A stretch of 64,000 nt of DNA from Gorsachius magnificus (taxonomy: Eukaryota; Chordata; Aves; Pelecaniformes; Ardeidae): NCBI GenBank assembly GCA_034008185.1, contig CM067082.1, forward strand, positions 122,513,988 to 122,577,987. Direction: 5' to 3'. Under the pieces are notes generated by a model, which saw only the letters and a program-made list of their open reading frames with translations, was not told where the DNA came from and did no database searches. This document shows positions 19,201 to 31,100 of this stretch, in pieces. The first letter of the stretch is position 1, and every line of letters starts with the position of its first letter. Position numbers and translations under genes: made by a program.

Positions 19201-22200
19201 AGTGTCCTGTTGGCTCATTTATAGGCCTCTACCTACTCTGTCCTCAAGAGTCTCGTTAGAACCATACTTCACTCCCATCAGACACGAGTGTAGTGTGTGT
19301 ATTTTGGGACAAACACTGACAAACCAATCTTGATGAAGCAGCTTTGTCCTTATTTCCTCTTCAAAGTTCATTCCTCCGGTTTACCCCATCTAACACTAGA
19401 TTGTAAGGTCTCGAGCAGGAACAGCCTTGGCTTGTAAAACTGAGCTGCTGTAAAAAGCAAAGTCTGTTGAATAAAACCCAGCCGCCCAGGTAAAGCCGTG
19501 CTGCAGCGCAGTACTGTTGGGGCTCAGCCTTGCGCTTCGTAAGCGCTGCGTAGGGTGTTGCGTTCTGCTGAAGCACTATGCTTGTCTACACTTCTAATGG
19601 GTGCTTCTCTAGAAAAGGTATGGCTGGATCCGGGAGCAGCTGGCGGCTGATGCTGTTCCCTAGTGCTGAGGAGTGTTGCTACCGGCAATAACAGGGAAGG
19701 TAATCCGTGTGCTTTGTGATTTCCCTGCCGCCCGGTGTTTTTCTCTGTACTTGCTCAATCTGACCTTTTCTAACCCCTTGCAGATAACCTCTTTTCATTA
19801 TTAATGTAACAAACCCGCGGTTGACCACACAAACATTACGGACTGCTTAATGGCTTTACTATGGGAACGATAACGACAACTCCCATGCTGATACTTGCAT
19901 TTTTTGTTGGTGTATCAGCAGCTCAATCTACAATCCTCAGCCGTGCCATTTTCTAGCAGTGTAACAAGTCTTTAAAAAAAAAAGGCATTTTCATTGTTCC
20001 TACTTCAGAGAGATGCTTCTCTGTGTCACGCCCAATGAGGAGACTGCAGCCCTAACACCTCTTTCAGTACATACCTGGCTCCAGAGCATGTCTGATACCA
20101 TGCCACGTCCTTTTACACAGCGTAATTCCTGGTTTGTACGCTTAGGATTTCGGTTTCTTGAAAGTTAACAATCATGAAGAAAGCCCAGACTTCGGTTGGG
20201 GGTTTCCCACCTTTTACAACCATTTCGGTTCAAAGTCAGTGCTGTTTTCCTGCATAGCTCCTCGACTCCCCTACAGTGTCTCCTTTTTGTGTATGGGTTG
20301 AAAAACGGAGTAAGGCCATCGTATGAAGTGTATTAAAAGTAGCTTCAGGAACCCAAATATAAGGCATAGCCAAGATTTAAGCGATGTTTGGGGGTTGTTT
20401 TTCTTTTAACACAGGCTAGTAAAGGCGCTTCAAAAAGCATGAGCTGTTTTTAGGTGAAGCTTAATGGCAGTCTACTAAAACTGCAAAACCAGATTGTTCT
20501 GAATTCTGGCTACGGTTTTCTTGTTGCTTTGGGTAGGCAGCTGAAGGTTGGAGAAAGTACCGTAGTACATCCAGCCCTAATGCTTGGTGTCTTCTCATCA
20601 GCACTGCTGTAACCTGCAGTCCACCCCAAATTAGTAACTCATCCAAGAGGTTTTGTAGGGGTGTGGTTGCTAACTGAGTTCAGAAATCAAGATGCATACA
20701 TAAAATCTCTTTAAGAAATACACTTGTTGAACAATGACGAGAGTGGAGTTGGCTGAGGGAGGGTAGCTGATGCTACTTTCCAATCTGCAGATTTACAGGG
20801 AAGGGGATGTGGTTGGGGCTGATGTCTTCGCTTTATACGCATCGCCTGGAGTATGCTGCTTTCTATTAGAATTGCTCCCTGAAAGAGTCCCAACAAGCTT
20901 CCTTATTTTCAGCATGTGCCAAAATTTAACCGTGTAACTGTTACCCAGTGTGTTACCCAGGGTGTGTGCTTTACTTCATTAGGAGCTGGCTTGACCAGAG
21001 TCCGCAGAGCCTGCCCCCCCCCACACTGCTGCGGAAGGAGTGGGCACCAGAAGGTTTAGCCATTTTTTATTTTTTTATCCCTCCCTTCCCTCATAGGACT
21101 GCAGAAACTTGTGTTGTGAGGCCCTAAAACAGTTATGGGCCTAATTTATCAGAATTTGTGCATGTGGGCTGTGAAGACTTGAAGACCTGGTCCTGCAAAG
21201 GCTACACATATAGGCTTTAAAATGCTTATTATGTCATTTAATTAAAAGATGATAATTGTACAGACTCAAATGTGGGGTTTTTTCCCCCCCCCCGGAACTA
21301 AAAATAAAGTTCACGATTAATCATATGTATCTGCTACCTGTTGCATGTTTTGGTTGGCATTCATCAACTAGCGATTAAATAAATGCCTTGTGAATACCGG
21401 TTAGGATAGATGCGCTTTACACTGATGCTTAACCACCAGCAAGAAATTTCAGAGCTCGCTAATGAAAGTTTCCGCTATGAATTTACCCTATCAGTTTGAG
21501 GCTGTGGCGAAACTGATGAATGAAAGATCGGATGCACACATTTATGTAAAGGAATCTTTTAATATAAAATGCAGAGCAAATTGTTCAAAACAGCTGATTT
21601 CATTACTGTAATTTAGTGCATTTTGTGCTCTGAGGCAGTGCTCGCTTTTTAGAAAATACCACTTGATGCTACCAGGTACTGTAAACACAAGTAAACCAAC
21701 TCCACAATTTACACGCTAGTGGCATAGTTGGCATTTCAACTTGTACTGGATGTATGTGTAGTTTGTATGTGTTTGGTGCCAAGTGCTTTTTTTAACATAC
21801 CTGACCATAGAGTTGCTACGTTGTCATCATGCCATGACCGATGAGATATTTTTAAATACCAGTTTTACGGGGTTTGTTTATAAAATCTATAAAAAGTATT
21901 TGTTGCTATCTAGTTTATAATACTGGTAATTATTTTAATAGCTTACAAACTTGTATGCCTCTTAACTTCCTGATCATTCATTACACCTTCCTTATCATTC
22001 ATTACGTGCCTTTTAGGCCATCTTTTTTGCAGACCCTGTTCAGGTTGTACAATAGAAAAGGGCAAGCTGTTGTGAATAAGCATGTGAGTGAAGAAAATGT
22101 CTTTTCATAGCACAAATAAATAAATCTCAAACCTAAAAGGTTGTCTCTTCATTCAAAGCTGCTATCAGAGTGTAACCTCATTAAGACAAGTACAGATAAA

Positions 22201-23167
22201 TAGTAATTTGATTTAATTTAAAGATTTGGGGGAAATCTTAAATAAATCCATAACACTGAAGATACTTATAAGCTACCAGTTTTAAAAAGCGACAAAGAAA
22301 AACTCTAGTACTTTTCCTTGAGGAATGTATCTAAATGGGGGGGAAAAGGGAAGGTACACAAATAAATATATCACAGACTGAGAACAGAATTCTTTCACCA
22401 TCACTCATTTTCATGGAAGAAAGTTGAGAATGATTCAGTTGCAGAGGATGAAGGTAAGACAATATTGAATCAGATAACGGATTATTTTTCAGAATCTATT
22501 TGCAGATTGACCACATGAGTTCTAAAATTAATTGGTACATTATGTTTGCTTGGAGCTATGATGGTGAAAGTAGTGAGGAAAAATGCAATAGCCTCCTTCC
22601 TGGGCCTCACTCCCCAAAGGAAAACTAGGAAATGCAGAACAGTTCTGAATAAATGCAAAGCACAAATCTCTTAGGAATACATAAATCCACAGTGAATTTA
22701 AGGTGAAGATGAACTTCAGCTACAATTTTTCTTTTGGTGCTAAAAAAGAATAGTAAAATAAGGTCACTTTGTGTATGAAGAATCAGGTACTCAACACTGA
22801 AACACATTTTTCTTCCATGTGTAACTTTGCTCTAAAGCTTGCTTTTTTTTCCCCACTGATGTTCTCTCCCCCGTCCCCATCACCAGAAACTAAATTCCTA
22901 GTTTTACATAGGCCTATATAACTACACTTCTACTGATGGCCTACCTCCTTTAATTCTAATTGAAACAAAACAGATTTCCTCATCCAGAAGCCTCAGCTGA
23001 TAGACTTTCTAACAGATCACAATTGGCCCAGTTTGCCAGACCCTTGAACATGCAGTCTTCCTCCTCAAATGTAGTCTTTTCTGTTCATACTACTGACCTC
23101 CAGTCTTCACGCAAATATCCTCATCATTCTTTCAGGAAAAATAAAACCGAAGTAATCTTCAGCCATC
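19201..23167. other. Convergent intergenic interval and NFE2L3 3'UTR
   Basis: The part next to 23167 must hold the minus-strand 3'UTR of NFE2L3. ATTAAA-type signals on the minus strand occur near 22949 and 22212, and no clear AATAAA is close to the stop, so the UTR end is undetermined. The remainder has a C-run at about 21285 and no recognisable repeat or gene. Confidence 0.5.
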
Positions 23168-24370
23168 TTAGTTTTGTTTCTGCTCTTTTTCATTATCTTG
23201 TTTCTGTTCTGATTTGACCAAGTGTTTGGGTATTATGAAAACACTGCCATCGCTACTGCAATGAATGACATACTGGCGTGGGTTAACAGGTCTACCCTGG
23301 TCATCCCTCAATCTACTGAAAATGTCACTGTACAAGTTCTTTAACTTCTGCTTCATCCGGCTGATTGATCTGCTACACTGAGAGTGCTCCTTTTTAAGGC
23401 TCTCCTTTTGTGTTTGAAGATTACATACATCTTCTTCCAAGTTAAGAATTGCATTCAGTTTACGTTTACGACAATTTTGGGCAGCAACTTTGTTTTTTCC
23501 TCTTCGTCTGATGTCACGTAGAAGCGATACCTGAGTATCTGTCAGATGGTTCTTTGCTAGCATGGTGTTGAAAGAGTCAACGGGCATGCTCACAATTTCA
23601 TCTACTGAAAATGGTATTCTCAGAGCTTTTGCACTGCATTCAGTTCTGCCAAGGTTTGCATCAGTGGAATTATGGCACCTATGCTTTACTTCGTTTGGTT
23701 TCTCCATCCACATGTGCTGCTGATGCTCTGGAGTGGATGCTGCTTGACTTGGCAGCTGATCATAAGCATGGTTATGAAGATACTGCTGAAGTGTGGCTTC
23801 TCTGGAACACTCTGAATCACCTGGATATTCCACATGGGCATATTTACTGTGTTCTTGGCTATGGCCACCAACAGCTCCTAAGCCATGTGAAGAAATAGAT
23901 TTAACATCACTGCTGTACCCAACAGCACCTTCACTGCTGACTGAGTAGGTGGCGGTGCTGTCACTTGAATTTAAAGACAGTCCCAAATCTAAGCCAGGTT
24001 CTTCAAAGAGCTGAGAAACTTCTATAGGATCAAAGCCTTCCTCCAAAGCCAAAGATATGAGTTTACTTTCATCAAAATTGTCATCATGGGCCATTAGGTT
24101 TCTGGTGTCAGCAGCTGAAAACAGCCCTGTCAAATTTGACCCATGAAGTAGTGATTCTGGATTTGTGATATTAGAGCTTGACTGAGGAAAAGACTCTCGC
24201 CTTTGTAAATGTCTTATTTCTGAATTTGATTGAGTGGGGTAGTCTGTTCTTAGTAGCATGGCATCGTGAGGATTGAAACAGTGGCAAAGTGTCTGGGTCA
24301 AACTTACATTGTGGTGTGAGGATGATGGGTCTCCAGAAGTAGCAACTTGTATATCTTCCAGTAAACTCAC
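23168..24370 (-). CDS. NFE2L3: NFE2L3 last coding exon (transactivation, CNC, bZIP)
   Basis: Acceptor TCTTTTAG at 24371-24372 on the minus strand, then GTG AGT TTA CTG (Val-Ser-Leu-Leu), an internal codon and not a start. 400 residues to the stop at 23168-23170. The first half aligns with human NRF3 through NPESLLHGSNLTGLFS and FDPIEVSQLFEEPG. The second half is the CNC-bZIP domain. The human DSGLS phosphodegron reads DLGLS here. Confidence 0.95.
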   Translation of the reverse strand: MSLLEDIQVATSGDPSSSHHNVSLTQTLCHCFNPHDAMLLRTDYPTQSNSEIRHLQRRESFPQSSSNITNPESLLHGSNLTGLFSAADTRNLMAHDDNFDESKLISLALEEGFDPIEVSQLFEEPGLDLGLSLNSSDSTATYSVSSEGAVGYSSDVKSISSHGLGAVGGHSQEHSKYAHVEYPGDSECSREATLQQYLHNHAYDQLPSQAASTPEHQQHMWMEKPNEVKHRCHNSTDANLGRTECSAKALRIPFSVDEIVSMPVDSFNTMLAKNHLTDTQVSLLRDIRRRGKNKVAAQNCRKRKLNAILNLEEDVCNLQTQKESLKKEHSQCSRSISRMKQKLKNLYSDIFSRLRDDQGRPVNPRQYVIHCSSDGSVFIIPKHLVKSEQKQDNEKEQKQN

Positions 24371-27300
24371 CTAAAAGATGATGGGGGGGGAAAATGGGAT
24401 CTTCTGTAAAATGAATGCCTCTACATTCTTCACCTACACAGTCTTGATCAATTTATTTTTTAATATTCCACTATTTGAATCTATTAAAGTCAAAACTTTG
24501 TATGTTAAACTCTTCTATCCTGAATATCGTTTCCCATTTGTACACAGCACAATCTGTGCTGGCATAGTGCAAGAGGAAGCAGGAAGGGTGCAGAAGAAAA
24601 GCGACTGAAAGGATGGGAGGAGGAGGACTGCGAAGGACAATGTGGGCGTGATGAGTGTTAAGAGGTGGAAATGGGAATGTTGATAAGTGTACATCAAACT
24701 ACAGCCTCCATGTTTCATCTGATCCGGTCTAAGTAAAGGTCCTTCTAAGATGGGTGGTCCTGGCCCTTCCCTGCTAGTGGTTTTGATGATCATCTGATTC
24801 CAGGGTGAGCTGGTTCAAGGTGCTAAACTGTTAGAAAATTAACCCTGTAAAGAAGATAAATAGCTCACTGGCAGAACTTAACCAGTGAGAACAGAGGTGT
24901 AAGAAAAAGAGGGGAGGAGGCCAGGAATGTTAAGGTCATGCTGGCACATCCTCACTGCTTTTCCTTCACAGTTTATAAAGCTTTTGAGCTGCCACACTTG
25001 GCTTAGCTCCTTCTTAACTGAGGTCTATTGTGTTCAGATTTCAACTCCTTTACTAATTAGTTTGGAGGAAACATTCCACACCCCCAGCCCCCAAATCACA
25101 CTTTCTGTGGATGTCTTTTGACTTTAAAGTACTACTCAGTTTTTCATTACAAAAATGAAGCTGCTGTATGATCCCTCAGCCCTGAAGTCCAGATGATAAA
25201 TGAGTGCTGCAGTAGCATTAAGGCACATCTCTCGTGGGCCTGGGTTATAGTTGCTGGGTCCTAGAAGTACAAAGCCACTGCGCAAGATTATGTCAGGATA
25301 CTTGCTGACAAGTAGATTAGTCATAAATACATGCATACAAAAAGACTGAGAATGTAAATACATCAAGGAAGAAGCATATGATATGATTCCTCCATAGCTG
25401 AGCATCCCTACTGTAATGCAGGAAAGGACTTTTCTGCCTGCCATTCATTGAACAATGTAAAAAGCACTCTCCACAGGGAAGGAATGAGGTACCATAAAGA
25501 CCAGAATGTCTTAAGTTCTCTACTATGCTTACTGGGAGCTCAGGTAACAGAAGAAAGTCTTTTGCCTTTATCTCCTACGGCGTTACCTTGGAACAGACCA
25601 TCTGTAGTCTGAGAGAAAAAGCTGGTATTTTCAATTAAGCCCTTGAAAAGAAATACTCTTAGCAAGTTAATTATTAAAAAATCCCACACGCTCTAAAGAC
25701 TTGGTACCTGGAAAAAACAAGCAACCCATATTCAACAGATAGATTGTCACAAGATGGCAGTGCATTAATAGTCTTAAATAAAATATGCAACTGTGTATTG
25801 ATACAGCTACATAAAGGCCACGGCCAAATTCCTTTCAAATTATGAAAAGAACAGAGAACACTAAACTGATGAATTCTGAACCTTGTTAGTGTGGAATCCA
25901 TTACCAAAGCTGAACAGAGGAGGTGGCTAATTTATGGACTGGGAGGCACTATCCTAGATATTCCCAAAACTAGGTGTTCCAGAGATAAACATGAAGTTAC
26001 ATAGAAAACACTAATGACCCTGTAAGGCTCCTGCAATGGGAAGCATATGTAGGATTTCCTTGGAGGACTGCAAAAAAGGAATGTAGGGAGTAGCTTCATG
26101 GTTAATGATCACAGCTATGAGCTGTGGGAGAGGACAGAGACTCCAATTAAGATAACAACTGGGTGGTTTTTTTGTGAAGATGGGCACCTAGAAAGTAAAC
26201 AAATAGTGTCAGGAGCCCAGAAGATAAAAAAAAGAAAACAAAATGGTTTTGCTGCTAATGCTGGCTGATTTGCAGTGAAGATGGGTCTATTATTCTTGAG
26301 GGTAGTATCCTTGTAAGCACTTGACCCAGTATTTACGGCAACCTCTAATCTTTGGCTGCAAATGCTTAATAGCTGCTAGTGCTTAATAACTCAGTGCTGC
26401 CCTAGAGATGTATAAATACGAATTGGCATTAGGTTTCAGAAAAGGAATTATCAGTTGAACTAAGTTGTCCAGTGGCTCCATCCAACTTTGAACACCAGCT
26501 GACAGAGAAGACAGGACTTTGCAGTTTTCAAATCCCAAACTACTGGGGAAAATTTTTTGAGTAGAGCCAATGACAGCTGCTGTAGAATGTGGATACTAGC
26601 GCCTTTAACATCTTCAGGTAAGTTTTACTGCATTGATTGGCTGGTATATTCACTGGGTTTTTTTTAGTTAGACAAAACAGAGCAAGTAATTATCCAATAA
26701 TCACTGACTGTATCCCAATCTATTAGCAACACATGTGTTCTCCCATTTACCTCTATCAAGTTTTCCATCTGCGATGACAGAAGCTGTAAATATTCCTCTA
26801 AGGAGAGAAGGGAATCTACATGGTTGCAGTTGCTCTGTGACAGAAGAAACAGAAACGCTTTGTAAAGTACAATTATTTTACACAAAAGGAGGTAAAAATC
26901 AAAGTCCAAGAGGAAACAGAGCACAGCTCTGTGAAACACTGCTGCTGACCCTGCCATCAAGTCTTCATCCTGATGGGAGATGTCACATTGCTAGAATGAG
27001 CAGAATAACTCCATGGCAAGAGTGTCCTACTCTGCCTCACAACCGCAGAACTGGGCTTTCCTCCTCTCCCAGGCTGCACCTACCCACCGGTGTGGAAAAA
27101 TCAAGTATTTTTTTCAAAGCCTAGCTGCCAGGACAGCAGCCAACAGAGGCTGGCAAGAAAATCAGATCTGATGTTATCAGCTCTACTAAGGTCTGAAGAA
27201 GAAGGTTTCTTTCCATTGTAGCTCTCAGAGAGAACAAAACCCAAAGAGCACCCATTTCAGTTTAGCATCATTAATGTTATTTCTCTGCCTTCTAGTTACA

Positions 27301-28123
27301 ATACATGTTAAAATCTGAACAATCCAGTTTCCCAAATGTAATTCTACATCTCAGCATCACACTGTACATAAACAGTGAAAGCAGCATGATTTAGCATCCA
27401 CAACTCACATGTTTGTAGGCCAAAAAAAAATCCTTGCCCACAAACACAACACCTTCACGATGGAGAAAATAAAACCAAACTGAAAAATGGTTAGTTGCAA
27501 GTGACTTCTGTAAACCTTAGAACATTTCAACCACATAAACTCTATGGGAGATGGTGGGAGGGGCAATTTTTGAGAAGGTGTACAAGAGCATCATTCACAA
27601 AGTATCATCTGAAGTCACAGAATCAGAATCATAGAATCACAGAATCATTTTGTTGGAAGAGACCTTTAAGATCATCGAGTCCAACCGTACCTGTCCACTA
27701 CTAAACCATGTCTCTGAGCACCTCGTCTACCTGTCTTTTAAGTACCTCCAGGAATGGTGACTTGACTCTCACTATCCCTTTCCTGCCCTTGCAAAGGACA
27801 CTCCAAATGAAAAGAGGAAATTAAATATTCCTTTCAAAACCATTCACTCCATTTCTTTCACTACTCTTTATCTCAGTGATAAGACCTATATCCTCCCTCA
27901 CCTCCTCTTTGCAGTTTTCCCTTCTTCCATGTTTTTGGTCATTTACCTGATTTATGTCTTCCTCTTCCTCCTCCTCTTGCAGTCCCAGCCGATCATCTCT
28001 TTGGTGTGGACAGCAGTCATCCAAAGCTTCCTGACATGCTTTCAGGTCAACATCCTGATGACACAAATAAAACAGTTCTATTAAGCAACAGGGTGTCAAA
28101 ATTAATCTTTAAAATGCACTTTT

Positions 28124-28154
<31 letters not shown>

Positions 28155-31100
28155 CAGCTATAGCATTTCAAATAAAATACACACTGAACAGTTCATTCAT
28201 GTGGATGAACTGACTCTGTGTAGACTTTAGGGGCAGAACGCGACCAATGTCAGTTCAGGAGTGCAGCCACCGCCCCCTCTTTCGGTGCCCAAGCACTACA
28301 CCCATCTGCGGTAGAAATGGACATTCATAAGCACTGGAAACAAATTCTTCTAGAACAGATACACGATGATGTGATTTCATGGAAAGTTCAGGTTATCGCT
28401 ATCTTTTGAGTGTCACTTCAGAACAACATATCCAGGCCAGCTATCTAGTCAGTGATGAAATCGTAAAATAGGCAATTATACGTGGCCAGCTAGCAAAATT
28501 CCTCGCTTTTTCTTTCAGCAAAACAATCACATTAGCATGCATTGTAATAGCAGCTCTGTTTCATCATATAGTCACTTGTAGTCTTGTAGTCATTACCCAG
28601 GTCCCATTTATAGAACTGATGGGGGGTTTTTAAATCTCCAGCAATGAGATTGTTCTGATTTAGTGGTCTCAGAAGCATTTTTCAGCAGACTATTTTTATT
28701 ATAGGGCTGGGGTACTGCTAGGGTAAGAAGGAATCACTGCTAAGGACTTTGCGTATTTATATTTTTTTTTTAAATTGATATTTCAGCTTTTATAAGGCAA
28801 GTCCGAGTTACTAAAATGTGAAACTCAGTGGAATGGCAGACAGAAAACCAAGTGGCCCCACTGCATTAGTTCCATATATCCCCAGCAAAATGCTATGGCA
28901 GGAGCAGAAAAGACAACAGCAACCAACGTAACTGGTTAGTGTTCTGTTCTGAAAATCACAACACATTTACTTTATGGGTTCTATATGAAAGTATAAGCTA
29001 TATAAAAACTGCAGTTGTAATAATCATCAAAATATGTAAGAGATTTTTTAAAATTACTGCTTCATACAAAACCCATTAAAAATTAAATGTAAGAAGGTTT
29101 AGAAATAGGACTTGAGTAAAATTAAATATAATTTGAAAATAAAGTAATATTAATTTCATTTTTATTAATTCTATTAAAAATATTTTTAAGTATATTAAAA
29201 GTAATTTTATTTTTAACTGATTTTTTTTGTTGGCTTAGCATTTTTCTCTACTGTATTTTCAAGGATTGAAAGGGAACTTTAATTTTATAAACAGTCCCTT
29301 CTAACAACAAATATACAGGGCACTCATCTGTCACTGATATAAGAGGTACTTTCCTTCAATGATGCCCAACACAATTTCTAGCTATTAAAAACTATATTCC
29401 AATATCGTATGTCTTCTTTGTCAGCTGCAGTTGGAAATGACCAGATAACTTAGTCTTGCCAAATATGAGAAAACAAATTTACTTTTCTAAACACGCGCAA
29501 AAATACAGGTTTCCTCTATGTAGCAAAACAGCAGGAGTGAATTTAGTGTACGGGACACTGAGTCTGTGGTAACTAGCCACCCAACATTTAAAATGAGTTA
29601 CCTTAATTGAGCAAACACTTAAATGAGTTCAGTGGAGCTAGTCACAGGCATCAAGTTAGTCCTATAACTACATGTTTGCAAATCGGGCGTAGTCTTTTAA
29701 TTTTACAGACAACCAACTTGTCCAATGAATATGATCTATTATCATCCTGATTGATAAAATTCATCATCATCAAAAGCAGATAAGTCAAGGACAACTGCTA
29801 TTAAAGACCTCAAGCTGCTCCTCTTGAGCTGAGTGGCCTGGGAAGTATTTGGCTCCTCAGTAACACAGCAAATTCATTACTCTACCAGCTGAGGCAAACG
29901 CAGGAAACACTTTGAAATGTCATATTGACAACGTGATGCCTCGAAAAACACCTGTAAGCACAGGTTTTGAATACAGAAGGTATATGGGTGACAACTTGAT
30001 GGTTCCTATTGAATCTACCAGGGGTGTAAACCTATTCTGCTTCCAGGGAAAAGAAAAACTTGAGGTAACTTTGTGAAAAGCCCACTGTATGCCCTGCAGA
30101 TCATTCAAAGCCCTCACAGTAGAACTTGTTTATGGTGGAAATCTGCCTGCAGACGATCCCAGACTGCTGAAGTCTACGATGGAGGTGGTCCTTCCCAGCA
30201 CCATCATGAGGACGACTGAATTTCTAGTGTGCCTGATGGGCCCGCTCCTTCCTGAAGAGAAACTGAACACTCCTGAAGCTCATATAGAGCTGTTGACCAC
30301 TAAGGAGATGGGGAATACTTCTGACCATTAATTTTAGGATTTATCCGGAGTCTGCATTGATTTTTGTGTATCTTTTAAGAAATAATAATAACTTTGACTA
30401 TTTTCCCTGCTAAGGCATAGACAGTGTCTTGGTATCCTTAGGTTCCAGGCTGAGAGCCACCAGCTGCACTACAGGTTCATATGCCATTCTGGCCCAACCA
30501 CCCTTTGGCTTAAGAACAGCAGAGAGGTCAGAGTACCCCCCCGAGCTTCGCCCAAGGCTCCCGCTGATGTGAACAGAGGTGCCTGGGGGGATGGCAGGGA
30601 GGCAGGGGCTCACACTTGCAATCACAACCATTCCCTGTAGTTTACCAAAGGGAACATATCATCTCTGCTGAATGAGCTTTAATAATGCTGCACCGTGTGG
30701 CTTTGAAGATTAGTCTTCTTACTACCTCTGATTCTTCCTCCAGCAGAGGACATTAAAATATACTCATACCTGGTCACACTGATTATTACTGCATTAAGTT
30801 ATCCATCCTTTTAAAAAACCTGTTTGCACCACTACTGGGGCCATTTCTGAAGGAGCATGGCCCTGTTGACCAGCTTTTCACAACAGCAGTGGTACAGATA
30901 CAGTGCACCTAAGATTGTTCATAGTACCGGTTTCTACGTACGGGATCATTTCAGTGAAATACTTGATATGGAATCATGCAATGCAACCAGAACCTTTTCC
31001 CCTTAATTTCTCAGGTTTGCCTTTTAACAAAAATCCTCCAGATTATGCTGTTAAAGATTTACTCTCTCACATTACACTTCCCTCCAGCTTGTTAGTCTTT

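Noticed and set aside
23611..23898. Plus-strand frame of 95 codons inside NFE2L3
   Set aside because: Antisense shadow of the coding exon.
24368..24370. GTG as the start of NFE2L3
   Set aside because: It directly follows a splice acceptor (TTTTAG) and is an internal Val codon; upstream exons 2 and 3 continue in phase.
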